Source: Corallococcus sp. AS-1-6
Lineage (GTDB): Bacteria > Myxococcota > Myxococcia > Myxococcales > Myxococcaceae
DNA: 64,000 nucleotides
Reading direction: 5' to 3'
Assembly: GCF_020037015.1 (NCBI RefSeq)
Contig: NZ_JAIQDE010000024.1
Span: 1 to 64,000, forward strand
Positions 48,695-56,925 of the stretch are shown in pieces (position 1 is the stretch's first letter; every line of letters starts with the position of its first letter). A program made the translations under genes and the position numbers. Under the pieces are notes generated by a model that ran no database searches, was not told where the DNA came from, and worked only from the letters and a program-made list of their open reading frames with translations.

Positions 48695-49653
48695 GCCCCG
48701 CGAACGAGGAGAAGGACGGCGCGGTGGACAAGCGCCCGGCCGTCGTCGTCACCGGCATCAGCGGCAACCTGGGCCGCACGCTGGCGAAGCTGCTGCACAA
48801 GCGCGAGCGCATCATCGGCATCGACCGGCGCCCCTTCATCGGGAAGCCGAAGGACGTCGAGATGCACCAGTTGGACCTGCGCAAGAAGAAGGCGGAGGAC
48901 GTCTTCCGCAAGAACGAGGTCCGCGCCGTCATCCACATGGGCATCATGCATGACCCGCGCATGAGCGAGGAGGAGCACCACTCGTTCAACGTCGTGGGGA
49001 CCACGCGCCTGTTGGAGTACTGCGCGAAGTACGGCGTGAAGAAGGTGGTGGTGCTGTCCTCGGCGAACGTCTACGGCCCCAGCCCGGACAACTCCAACTT
49101 CCTCACGGAGGACGCGCCGCTGATGGCCGCCAGCCGCTTCTCCGGCGTGCGCGACCTCATCGAAGTGGACATGCTGGCGCACAGCTTCTTCTGGAAGCAC
49201 CCCGACATCGAGACGGTCATCCTGCGGCCCGTCCACATCGTCGGGCCCACCATCAAGAACGCGCCGTCCAACTACCTGCGGCTGCGCCACCCGTGGACCA
49301 TGGCCGGCTTCGACCCCATGGTGCAGCTCATCCACGTGGAGGACGTCGCCCGCGCCATGGTGGAGGCCCTGCGCCCGGAGCCCAAGGGCGTCTACAACGT
49401 CGTGGGCCCCGGCCAGGTGCCCCTGTCCGCCGTCCTGCGCGAGCTGGGCCACACCGCGATCCCCGTGCCACACCCCGTGGCCCGGCCCCTGTTGGGCCTG
49501 ATGTTCCGCTACCGGCTGGCCAACTTCCCGCCGCCGGAGCTGGACCACATCCAGTTCCTCTGCGCCGTGGACGGCAACCGCTGGGTCCAGGACGTGGGCT
49601 GGAAGGCCCGGCACTCCATGCGCGACACCATCCGCTCCGTCGTCGGGGAGTAG
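48691..49653 (+). CDS. NAD-dependent sugar epimerase/dehydratase (extended SDR)
   Basis: About 320 aa. Rossmann motif VVVTGISGNLGRTLAKLL, acidic pair DRR after the second strand, HMGIMHDP, and an active-site segment VVLSSANVYGP. The usual Tyr-x3-Lys is not obvious: the position reads SRFSGVRDLIEVD, so it may be a non-catalytic or atypical SDR. The GTG at 48691 overlaps the acyltransferase stop; a GTG at 48724 with GGAGAAGGA just upstream is an equally good start and removes 11 unconserved residues. The pairing with an acyltransferase suggests a lipid role. Confidence 0.84.
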   Translation: MSPANEEKDGAVDKRPAVVVTGISGNLGRTLAKLLHKRERIIGIDRRPFIGKPKDVEMHQLDLRKKKAEDVFRKNEVRAVIHMGIMHDPRMSEEEHHSFNVVGTTRLLEYCAKYGVKKVVVLSSANVYGPSPDNSNFLTEDAPLMAASRFSGVRDLIEVDMLAHSFFWKHPDIETVILRPVHIVGPTIKNAPSNYLRLRHPWTMAGFDPMVQLIHVEDVARAMVEALRPEPKGVYNVVGPGQVPLSAVLRELGHTAIPVPHPVARPLLGLMFRYRLANFPPPELDHIQFLCAVDGNRWVQDVGWKARHSMRDTIRSVVGE

Positions 49654-49682
49654 CGGCTTTCCGTGGGGCCCCGCGCCGGTTC

Positions 49683-49700
49683 CCTGACAGTCATGTCAGG
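49683..49700. promoter_or_regulatory. Inverted repeat 1, candidate enhancer site
   Basis: CCTGACA, GTCA, TGTCAGG. Same arms and same 4-bp spacer length as the element at 49728-49745; centre-to-centre distance 45 bp. Located about 166 bp before the predicted sigma54 start site, where activators of sigma54 promoters usually bind. Confidence 0.6.
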
Positions 49701-49727
49701 GGGGACGTGGCGGAGTGGCAGGGAGGG

Positions 49728-49745
49728 CCTGACAACACTGTCAGG
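49728..49745. promoter_or_regulatory. Inverted repeat 2, candidate enhancer site
   Basis: CCTGACA, ACAC, TGTCAGG. The arms are identical to the first repeat while the spacer differs, which points to selection on the arms. Centre about 122 bp before the predicted sigma54 start site. Confidence 0.6.
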
Positions 49746-49830
49746 CATGGGACGGTGGCGACGGGGAGTGAGGGCCGCCAAGTGCCTGAATTCCCGTGGG
49801 GAGCGGGGGTGGGGCAGGGGGGCTCGGCGG

Positions 49831-49847
49831 TTGGCACTCGCATTGCT
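49831..49847 (+). promoter_or_regulatory. Sigma54 (RpoN) promoter
   Basis: TTGGCACTCGCATTGCT. TGGCAC and TTGC are exact, separated by five bases, so GG (-24) and GC (-12) have the correct spacing; this differs from the consensus YTGGCACGrNNNTTGCW only at the G after CAC. Predicted start of transcription near 49858. Confidence 0.72.
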
Positions 49848-49857
49848 CTAGAGACCA

Positions 49858-49984
49858 GGCAACACGGCGGGGTCGCAGCGGGCCGGAAGTACCGCGCGAC
49901 CTCGTCACCCTGGTAGGGGGTTCCATGGGGGAACCCTCGACGCCCATCGTCTCGGCCGGCCCCGAGACGGTGGGCGACTTTTTT
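49858..49984 (+). ncRNA. Candidate sigma54-dependent small RNA, about 127 nt
   Basis: Between the predicted start and a strong terminator there is no convincing reading frame, but there are stem-loops in series: GGTCGC (49871-49876) with GCGACC (49896-49901); GGGTTCC (49918-49924) with GGAACCC (49930-49936); and the terminator stem at 49941-49976. The loop of the second stem and its flanks are G-rich (GGGGG), a possible pairing region for C-rich targets. It points towards the lipoprotein gene on the other strand. The developmental RNA Pxr of M. xanthus is a recalled precedent for such an RNA. A long 3' UTR of the epimerase is the alternative. Confidence 0.6.
49941..49984 (+). terminator. Strong intrinsic terminator
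   Basis: CGCCCATCGTCTCGG (49941-49955) pairs with CCGAGACGGTGGGCG (49962-49976), 15 bp with one G-U pair and a 6-nt loop, followed by AC and six Ts. Orientation is plus only. Confidence 0.9.
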
Positions 49985-49989
49985 GCGGG

Positions 49990-50433
49990 CTACGGGGACG
50001 GCGGCGCCGCCTGGGGCTCCAGCTCTCCGTCGAAGGGCCCGGACTGCTGCTTCTCCAGCAGCCAGACGCCGTCCCGGAAGATGAACTCCGAGGTGACGGT
50101 GTCGTTCTGCTCGGTGACGGAGGGCAGGCGCATCCACTGGATGCGGCTGTGGACGGTGGCGCTCCGGCCGTCGTCGGCGAGCTTCACGGCCTCGATTTCG
50201 TAGTCGGTGACGGTGAGGTCGCGGTCGTCGTGGAGCTCGCGGCGCTTGCGCTCGAAGTCCTGGCGCTCCTCGGGGACGAGGAAGGTGGACAGGGCGCGGT
50301 AGTTCCTCCAGCGCAGGTTCTTGTGGAAGCCCTCGACGACGGGGCGGAGCGCTTCCAGGTCCGACTTGGGCGGGGTGTGGGCGCAGGCCCCACCGAGGAC
50401 CAGGGCGACCATCAGGGCAGACAGGCGTTTCAT
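49990..50433 (-). CDS. Small lipoprotein of unknown function
   Basis: 147 aa. Lipoprotein signal MKRLSALMVALVLGGAC, then one small alpha+beta domain (LRPVVEGFHKNLRWRNYRAL ... VTDYEIEAVKLADDGRSATV ... FIFRDGVWLLEK) which resembles the NTF2/SnoaL-like cone fold often seen in secreted bacterial proteins. It ends in a Pro-rich tail. It is divergent from the large TM-TPR gene (start 50526), so the two may share a control region at 50434-50525. Confidence 0.82.
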   Translation of the reverse strand: MKRLSALMVALVLGGACAHTPPKSDLEALRPVVEGFHKNLRWRNYRALSTFLVPEERQDFERKRRELHDDRDLTVTDYEIEAVKLADDGRSATVHSRIQWMRLPSVTEQNDTVTSEFIFRDGVWLLEKQQSGPFDGELEPQAAPPSP

Positions 50434-50525
50434 GGCCGCGACGCTAGCAGCCGCTGGGCGGAACGGACGAGGGCAGTGGTATGGTCCGCGCTCCCCCGCT
50501 TAGCGCACCGGAGTCGCGACTCAAC

Positions 50526-53500
50526 ATGGCCAAGTCGATGGTGGAGCGTTACGAGCAGCTCCTCCGGCAGGACCCGACCTCTTCCGTCTTCGTGGAGCTG
50601 GCGAAGGCGTTGCTGGAGAAGGGAGACGCGCAGCGCACCATCGAGGTGTGCACGGAGGGCATCTCCCACCACCCCACGTCCATCGTGGGGCGGGTGCTGT
50701 GGGGCAAGGCGCTCATCCAGTTGGGGCGGCCCGCGGAGGCGATGGAGCAGTTCGACCAGGCCATCGCCATCGAGCGGGACAACCCGTACGCCTACAACCT
50801 CATCGGCGACGTGCTCCTGCAACGCGGGCTGTACCGCTCCGCGCTGCCGATTCTCCGCAAGGCCGTGGCGCTGCAGCCCAACAACGGGCGCGTGAAGCAG
50901 TGGTTGGATCAGGCCCAGCAGGCGCTGTCCGGTGGACCGGCCCCCATCTTCGAGGACCTGGGCGTCCTGGCGACCCCCGCGGCCGCGCCGGAGGAGGACG
51001 CGCCGGAGCCGCCGGGGCCGGAAGCCGCTCCGTCCGCGTTCGAGGCGCGTGCCGCCGCGGCGGCGGGACTGGAGCCGCGCCGCGCTGCCCGGACGGAGAC
51101 GCCGGCGGGTGGAACGGACGCGCAGGCGGCCTCCAGGGTCGCCTCCGTCGAGGCGCATGGCGGGCCCACGGCTCCCATCGGGACGCCGGTGCCGGAGGAC
51201 GCGCGGGGCCCCGTGGAGGCGGGTGAGCAGGAGCTCGGTGCGCCACGGGATGGCGCGAATCCGATGGATGCTGCGTCCGGTAGCCCGTCGGATCCAGGGC
51301 AGGAGCCGGGTTCGGGCCGGGGGCGTGCGGCGTCGGGCGAGGGCGCGGATCCGGCGAGCGAAGGAGCTTCGGCCTCGGGCCAGGAGCCCGGTGCGGACGC
51401 CCCCGCGGATCCGGTGGCCGCCGCGCCGTCGGATCCGGAGCAGGGTTCGGAGGTTCCTCCCGCTTCCGTGCAAGCGGCGGATCCGGGAGCCTCCAGCCGC
51501 AAGCGCGGGTCCGGGATGCTGGCGGATCTCCCAGACGCTCCTCCCTCGGATGAACCCTCCGCGTCGCAGGGCGGGGGACTGCTCGGAGACCTTCCGCCTC
51601 CGGAGGCGGTGCGGGCCCGCCCGGCCGCGCCGGTGACGCAGGCTCCGGTCGCTTCGGCTTCGGGTGGCAAGCGCTCGCTGCTGGACGACATCCCGGACGC
51701 GACGGAGCTGGCGGCGGCCGCGGCCCGCAACAAGGCGGCGGCGAACGCGAAGGACACGGAGGCGCTCGCGGCGAAGTACGAGCGCGAGATGCACGAGAAG
51801 ATCGCCAAGGAGCGGGCGAAGCAGTCCCTCCTGGAGCGCTATGGCGCGAAGACCGTGGCGCTCTTCGTGGCCCTCATCTTCCTGGGCGCGAGCGCGGGCT
51901 TCTTCATCCTCTACCGCTCCCGCCAGGGCGGCCAGACGCTGTCGGAGACGCTGGAGCTCGCGAAGCGCGCCGTGGCGCAGGACACGGGCGCGTCGCTGGA
52001 CGAAGCGCTCCGTCAGCTCGACCGCGCTCGTGACATGGACGAGGCGAGCCCCGCCGCCTGGGCGCTCGCGGGCTACGCGCACGCGCTGCGCTACCTGGAC
52101 CACGGCGCCAACGCGGAGGACCGCCGGCTCGCGCTGGAGGCGCTGGAGAAGCCGGGCGTGAAGGACGGCTTCAACGGCCTGGTGCTGGCCACCAACGCGC
52201 TCGTCGCCGACGACCGGGCCCGCGAGGCCGCGAACCGCGCGCTGCTCGCCTCGCAGGACGACGTGACGGAGGTGCACGCGCTCGCGGGCAGCCTGCTCAT
52301 CGCCGCCAAGGACGAGAAGAAGGCCCTGGACCGCTTCGACCGCGCGCTCAAGGCGTCGCCGGGCAACGTCCGCGCGCTGGTGGCGCTGGGCCACTACTAC
52401 CTCGCCTCCGAGGACTTCGCGCAGGCGCTGGAGATGTTCAAGCGCGCGCGCGACGTCTCCAAGGAGCACCCCGCCGCCCGCATCGGGATGGCGGAGAGCC
52501 GGCTCGCGCTGGAGCAGGACCTGGACGCGGCGCTGGCGGACGTGGCGCCGCTCGCGCAGGACCCGAAGCTGCCCCCCGCGCTCCAGCCCCGTCAGCAACT
52601 GGTGCACGGCGAAATCCTGTCCGCGCTGGGCAGGTACGACGAGGCGCGCACCCTGCTGTCCAAGGGCACGCAGGGGCCGCTGGCCATGGACTTCCAGTTG
52701 GCGCTCGGGGCCGCGGGCCGCGCGGCGGGCAAGCTGGAGGCCGCGCAGCAGGCCTACGAGGCCGCGCTGAAGCTGCAGCCCAAGAGCGAGACCGCTAAGG
52801 AGGGCCTGGGGCGCACGCTGCTGGATCGCGACCGGGAGAAGGACGCCCTGCTGCGCCTGGAGGCCGACGGGGGCCGCAAGGTGTCGCTGGTGCGGGGCGC
52901 GGCGTACGCGCGGCTCGGGGACTGGAAGCGCGCCCGCGCGGAGCTGGGCAAGACGCGCGTGAACGACCGCTATCCGCCGGAGGCCGTCGCGTGGCTCGCG
53001 CTGGCGGACGCGCACGAGGGCAACGCCGCCCAGGCGCGCGACGTGCTGGAGAAGGCCGTGGCCAAGAAGCCCCGCACGGACCTGCGCGTGGCGCTGGGGC
53101 AGGTGTACTGGCGCGAGCGCGCGCTCGACAAGGCGCAGGCCCAGTTCGACGAGGCGATGAAGGACCCGCGCGACTACGAGGGCGCGTGCTCGCTGGGGCG
53201 GCTGCTCCTGTCTCGCGGCCTGCCGGACATGGCGCTCAAGCCGCTGACGCAGGCGGTGGAGCGCAACGGCTCGCACGGCGAGGCCCGCGACGCCCTGGGC
53301 CGCACGCTCCTGGCGCTGGGCCGCACGCCGGAGGCGCTGAAGCAGTTCGAGGCGTGGCAGTTGGACAACCCGGGCAGCGCCGCCGCGCAGAAGGGCTTCG
53401 CGCTGGCGCTGTACCAGTCCGGCCGCCGCAAGGAGGCGGAAGGGGCGTCCGGCCGGGCGGTGAAGCTGGCGCCGGACGACGCGGAGGGGCAGCGGCTGCG

Positions 53501-54161
53501 CGCGGCGCTCCTGTTCGCCAACGGCGACGCGAAGGGCGGCTTCTCCGCGCTGGAGCGCGCCAACAAGCTGGACTCCAAGGACCCGGACACCTTCTGCGAA
53601 ATCGCCCAGGCGTTCCTGCGCCAGGGGCAGGTGGAGAGCGCGGACGCGGCCTTCGCGGCGGCGCGGCGGGAAGGGCCGGACGCGACGTGCGGCCGCGTGG
53701 GCGAGCTGTACACGCAACTGCCGGGCGGTGGTCGTGGCGCGGCGCGCACGCTGCAGGACCTGGCCGACAAGGCGCCCACCGTCTGGGACAAGGCCTTCGC
53801 CCAGGTGACGCTGGCGCGGGTGCTGCTGGGCGCCGGGGCCGTGAAGGAGGCCCGCGCGGCGGCGGACGAGGCCGTGCGGCTCGCCCCCTACAACGGGCGC
53901 GCGTACCTGGCCCTGGGCCTGGTGGCCTTCAAGCAGCGCCAGGAGGCCCCCGCGCGCGAGGCGCTGGCCAAGGCCGTGGAGCTGGAGCCCACGGACGGCC
54001 TGGCGCACCTGGCGCTGGCGGACGTGCTGGTGCGCGAGTCCTCGGAGCTGCCCCGGGCGGTGGAGGCCTACGAGGCCTTCCTGAAGCTCGCCGGGGGGGC
54101 GCCGGAGGCGAACCGGGTGAAGAAGGCCCTTCCGCTCCTCAAGCGCCGGGCGTCGCGCTAG
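50526..54161 (+). CDS. Large TM protein with cytoplasmic and periplasmic TPRs
   Basis: 1211 aa. Residues 1-135 hold three TPRs (SVFVELAKALLEKGDAQRTI ... NPYAYNLIGDVLLQRGLYRS). Residues ~140-400 are Ala/Pro/Glu-rich and disordered, with SSRKRGSGMLADLPDAPPSD and GGGLLGDLPPPEA, and a third, SGGKRSLLDDIPDATE: three similar LL(A/G/D)D(L/I)P islands. A membrane helix lies at ~446-469 (TVALFVALIFLGASAGFFILY). The remaining ~740 residues are TPRs in the periplasm. The ATG at 50526 was chosen because the first TPR starts right there. The plan (cytoplasmic module, disordered linker, TM, periplasmic TPR) is the same as in the 1681-aa protein. Function unknown. Confidence 0.88.
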   Translation: MAKSMVERYEQLLRQDPTSSVFVELAKALLEKGDAQRTIEVCTEGISHHPTSIVGRVLWGKALIQLGRPAEAMEQFDQAIAIERDNPYAYNLIGDVLLQRGLYRSALPILRKAVALQPNNGRVKQWLDQAQQALSGGPAPIFEDLGVLATPAAAPEEDAPEPPGPEAAPSAFEARAAAAAGLEPRRAARTETPAGGTDAQAASRVASVEAHGGPTAPIGTPVPEDARGPVEAGEQELGAPRDGANPMDAASGSPSDPGQEPGSGRGRAASGEGADPASEGASASGQEPGADAPADPVAAAPSDPEQGSEVPPASVQAADPGASSRKRGSGMLADLPDAPPSDEPSASQGGGLLGDLPPPEAVRARPAAPVTQAPVASASGGKRSLLDDIPDATELAAAAARNKAAANAKDTEALAAKYEREMHEKIAKERAKQSLLERYGAKTVALFVALIFLGASAGFFILYRSRQGGQTLSETLELAKRAVAQDTGASLDEALRQLDRARDMDEASPAAWALAGYAHALRYLDHGANAEDRRLALEALEKPGVKDGFNGLVLATNALVADDRAREAANRALLASQDDVTEVHALAGSLLIAAKDEKKALDRFDRALKASPGNVRALVALGHYYLASEDFAQALEMFKRARDVSKEHPAARIGMAESRLALEQDLDAALADVAPLAQDPKLPPALQPRQQLVHGEILSALGRYDEARTLLSKGTQGPLAMDFQLALGAAGRAAGKLEAAQQAYEAALKLQPKSETAKEGLGRTLLDRDREKDALLRLEADGGRKVSLVRGAAYARLGDWKRARAELGKTRVNDRYPPEAVAWLALADAHEGNAAQARDVLEKAVAKKPRTDLRVALGQVYWRERALDKAQAQFDEAMKDPRDYEGACSLGRLLLSRGLPDMALKPLTQAVERNGSHGEARDALGRTLLALGRTPEALKQFEAWQLDNPGSAAAQKGFALALYQSGRRKEAEGASGRAVKLAPDDAEGQRLRAALLFANGDAKGGFSALERANKLDSKDPDTFCEIAQAFLRQGQVESADAAFAAARREGPDATCGRVGELYTQLPGGGRGAARTLQDLADKAPTVWDKAFAQVTLARVLLGAGAVKEARAAADEAVRLAPYNGRAYLALGLVAFKQRQEAPAREALAKAVELEPTDGLAHLALADVLVRESSELPRAVEAYEAFLKLAGGAPEANRVKKALPLLKRRASR

Positions 54162-54162
54162 C

Positions 54163-54561
54163 GTGGTCGACGTGAGCGACCCGCGGCCCCCGTCCTCCCC
54201 CCTGCTGAAGGTCATGTGGGGCAACGCCTTCCTGCTGTCGGTGCTCTACCTGCTGACGGGCATCGTCGTGGAGTCCATCCGGCGGCGGTACCACGCGCCC
54301 TTCTTCGAGCGCCTCTCCATGGCGCTCGACTCGCTGCCGGCGCGGGCGCTGGAGCTGGTGCGCGCCATGGAGCCGCTGCGCGAGGCGTACTTCACCGGCC
54401 GCATCACCGACCTGGGCGTGCGCTTCGTCTTCGGGCTCGTCACCGTGGCGGTCATCTTCCTGCTCGCCCTGGTGGTGGGCGCCCTCATGGCCGTGCTGCG
54501 GTGGGCGCTGCTGCGCGCCACCCGCGGCGGTGAGGGCCCTCCGCCCGGCGGCAACGGCTAG
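54163..54561 (+). CDS. Small two-helix membrane protein
   Basis: 132 aa from GTG 54163 (or GTG 54172). Two membrane helices: VMWGNAFLLSVLYLLTGIVV and LVTVAVIFLLALVVGALMAV, with a charged helical region between them. No family known. It starts 1 nt after the large TM-TPR gene, so it probably assists that protein. It overlaps recQ at the shared CTAG. Confidence 0.8.
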   Translation: MVDVSDPRPPSSPLLKVMWGNAFLLSVLYLLTGIVVESIRRRYHAPFFERLSMALDSLPARALELVRAMEPLREAYFTGRITDLGVRFVFGLVTVAVIFLLALVVGALMAVLRWALLRATRGGEGPPPGGNG

Positions 54562-56603
54562 CGGCGCGACTTCGCCTTGCGGATGCGAGGGGCCACGGGC
54601 GAGGCCTGCGGCTCATGGCCCGCCGCGCGCGCCATCAGGCAGATGTCCACCACCTTGGGGCCGAAGCGCTCCCAGCGGCTCTCCCCGGTGCCCTTCACCG
54701 CGAGGAAGGACTCCCGGTCCACCGGCAGCGCGGCGGCCAGCCCCAGGAGCGTCGCGTCGTTGAAGATGATGAAGGGCGCGATGCCCAGGTCCTTCGCCAG
54801 GTCCTTGCGCCAGCGGCGCAGCTCCGTGGACGCCAGCTCGCTGAAGGCCATCACCGGCGCCCCGGCCGCGGCTGGCAGGGAACGCGAGGCGGAGCCGGAC
54901 GGCTTGGGCATCATGCTGCCCGCGCACCGGTCGCACTTGCCGCACACCGCCGCCGCGTCCGCCTGCCCGAAGTAGCGCAGGATGAATGCGCGCCGGCACT
55001 TCGGCGTGTACGCGTAGTCCGCCATCCGCTTGAGCATCAGCCGGTTGAGCCGCTCCTGCTCGCGCACCCGGGACAGGTCCACGGACAGCTCCCGGAACGG
55101 CACGCGCTCCAGTGCGCGGATGGAGCGCCCCGCGAACGGCCGGCGCACCCGCACCACGCCGGACTTCTCCAGCAGGCCCAGCGCGTGCCGGACGTCGTCC
55201 TCCGTCAGCCCCGTGCGCCGCGCGAGGATGGGCAGCTCCGTGGTGGCCTGCCGCCCCACGGGGAAGGTCTCCAGCAGTGAGCGCAGGAGCCGCTGGGACT
55301 CCGCCGCGTGCGGCTGCGCGCTGGCGGCCTTGTCCGTCAGGGTGATGCCGTACTCGCCCTCGCCCCGGCCGCCGCGCTCCAGCTTGCCCTCGCGCTCGAA
55401 GATCTTGAGGGCGGCGGAGACCTCGAACTCGCTGGCGCCCACCATGCCCGCGAGCGCGTGCACGCCCCGGTCGAACTCCTCCACGGCCTGGAGCTGCGCC
55501 CAGATGTCCGACAGCACGGACTCGGAGGGGTGGCTGCCTTCGATGAGGCGCTCCTGCGTGTACACGTCCGCGTGGTTGAACAGGAGCACCGCCGTGGCGG
55601 GGTTGCCGTCGCGGCCCGCGCGGCCAATCTCCTGGTAGTACGCCTCCACCGCGCGGGGGATGTTGGCGTGCGCGACGAAGCGGATGTCCGGCTTGTCGAT
55701 GCCCATCCCGAAGGCGTTGGTGGCCACCGCCACCGCCTCCTTCGCGGACATGAAGTCGTCCTGCGCGCGGCGGCGGGCGTCGTCCTCCATGCCCGCGTGG
55801 TACAGCACCGCCTTCACCTTGCGCGTGACGAGCGCGGAGTGCATCCCTTCCGCCGCCTTGCGCGTGGAGCAGTAGATGATGCCGCTGCCGCCCTTCGCCG
55901 CCAGGCTCGCGCACGCGTCCCGGCGCTCCTCGTCCCCGCTGACGTTCACCACGTCCAGGAAGAGGTTGGGCCGGTCGAACCCCTGCGCGAACACCGCCGG
56001 GTCCTTCATCAGCAGCACCCGGACGATGTCCTCGCGCACCTCCGGCGTCGCCGTGGCGGTGAGCGCCACCGTGCGCGGGGGCCGCAGCCGCTTGCGCACC
56101 TGTCCCAGCAGCGCGTAGTCCGGCCGGAAGTCGTGGCCCCACTGGGAGATGCAGTGCGCCTCGTCCACGGCGAACAGCTCCACGCCCAGCCCCGCCACCA
56201 GCTCCAGGAAGCTTGCGCTGCGGAAGCGCTCCGGCGCCACGTAGAGCAGCTTGTACTCGCGGGCGCGCAGCTTGCGCAGGCGCTCCGCCCGCTCCACGTC
56301 GGACAGGGACGAGTTGATGTACGTGGCCGCGATGCCCTTCGCGGTGAGCTGCTCCACCTGGTCCTTCATCAGCGCGATGAGCGGCGACACCACCAGCGTG
56401 ATGCCCGGCAGCAGCAGGGCCGGGAGCTGGTAGCACAGGCTCTTGCCCGCGCCCGTGGGCATCACCACCACGGTGTTGCGGCCGCTGAGGACGGAGCTGA
56501 TGACGGGCGCCTGGCCGGGGCGGAACTCCGACAGGCCGAAGTGCCGCACCAGTCCCTGCTGGGCATCTTCGAGGAAGGGCAGGGACTCCGTCATCGCGCG
56601 CAT
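54558..56603 (-). CDS. recQ: ATP-dependent DNA helicase RecQ
   Basis: About 681 aa. RecQ order of motifs: motif 0 (HFGLSEFRPGQAPVI), Walker A MPTGAGKS, DEAH (VDEAHCISQWGHDFRP, with the aromatic-rich RecQ loop), TATAT, motif V/VI (ATNAFGMGIDKPDIR, QEIGRAGRDG). A zinc-binding Cys set follows (C-x-KCDRCAG) and an HRDC domain forms the C-terminus (ASTELRRWRKDLAKDLG). Of four clustered ATGs, 56603 has AGGA at best distance. The winged-helix region is longer than in E. coli. It acts in repair and at stalled forks. Confidence 0.96.
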   Translation of the reverse strand: MRAMTESLPFLEDAQQGLVRHFGLSEFRPGQAPVISSVLSGRNTVVVMPTGAGKSLCYQLPALLLPGITLVVSPLIALMKDQVEQLTAKGIAATYINSSLSDVERAERLRKLRAREYKLLYVAPERFRSASFLELVAGLGVELFAVDEAHCISQWGHDFRPDYALLGQVRKRLRPPRTVALTATATPEVREDIVRVLLMKDPAVFAQGFDRPNLFLDVVNVSGDEERRDACASLAAKGGSGIIYCSTRKAAEGMHSALVTRKVKAVLYHAGMEDDARRRAQDDFMSAKEAVAVATNAFGMGIDKPDIRFVAHANIPRAVEAYYQEIGRAGRDGNPATAVLLFNHADVYTQERLIEGSHPSESVLSDIWAQLQAVEEFDRGVHALAGMVGASEFEVSAALKIFEREGKLERGGRGEGEYGITLTDKAASAQPHAAESQRLLRSLLETFPVGRQATTELPILARRTGLTEDDVRHALGLLEKSGVVRVRRPFAGRSIRALERVPFRELSVDLSRVREQERLNRLMLKRMADYAYTPKCRRAFILRYFGQADAAAVCGKCDRCAGSMMPKPSGSASRSLPAAAGAPVMAFSELASTELRRWRKDLAKDLGIAPFIIFNDATLLGLAAALPVDRESFLAVKGTGESRWERFGPKVVDICLMARAAGHEPQASPVAPRIRKAKSRR

Positions 56604-56664
56604 GTTCATCATCCTGGATGGGCCGTCAACGCCAATCCCCTCTGGGTTGCCGGCGCGCCCCGCG

Positions 56665-56925
56665 TCACAGCTCGAGCCCCGGAGGAAGGGGAACCGCCAG
56701 CGCGGCGCGTTTCAACGCCACCTCGCGCCGCAGCGCCTCCGTCCGCTCCGGGTCCAGGCGGCCGTCCACGACGAAGTCCCCCTCGCGCACGCCCGGTGGC
56801 AGCCGCCAGCGCTCCACCGTGCACGCCTGCCCGGCGTCGGTCCGCACCACCTGGGCCCGCGTCTCCTCCAGCACCTCCACCCGGAGGGGGCCTTCCTCCA
56901 GCCCCAGCAGCACGCACGCCCCCAT
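56665..56925 (-). CDS. DUF3006-like small protein
   Basis: 86 aa. A short beta-rich start (ACVLLGLEEGPLRVEVLEET) and a C-terminal stretch REGDFVVDGRLDPERTEALR resemble DUF3006 proteins, whose function is unknown. It has no export signal. The ATG overlaps the radC stop by one base (TGATG), so it is the second gene of a radC operon. Confidence 0.72.
   Translation of the reverse strand: MGACVLLGLEEGPLRVEVLEETRAQVVRTDAGQACTVERWRLPPGVREGDFVVDGRLDPERTEALRREVALKRAALAVPLPPGLEL

Noticed and set aside
49663-49851. A 62-codon plus-strand frame in the intergenic region
   Set aside because: Arg/Gly/Ser-rich with no Shine-Dalgarno, and it crosses the inverted repeat and sigma54 promoter elements.
50430-54224. 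A 1264-codon open frame on the minus strand
   Set aside because: Antisense to the TM-TPR gene, Arg-rich and without domains; the plus strand has clear TPRs and a membrane helix.
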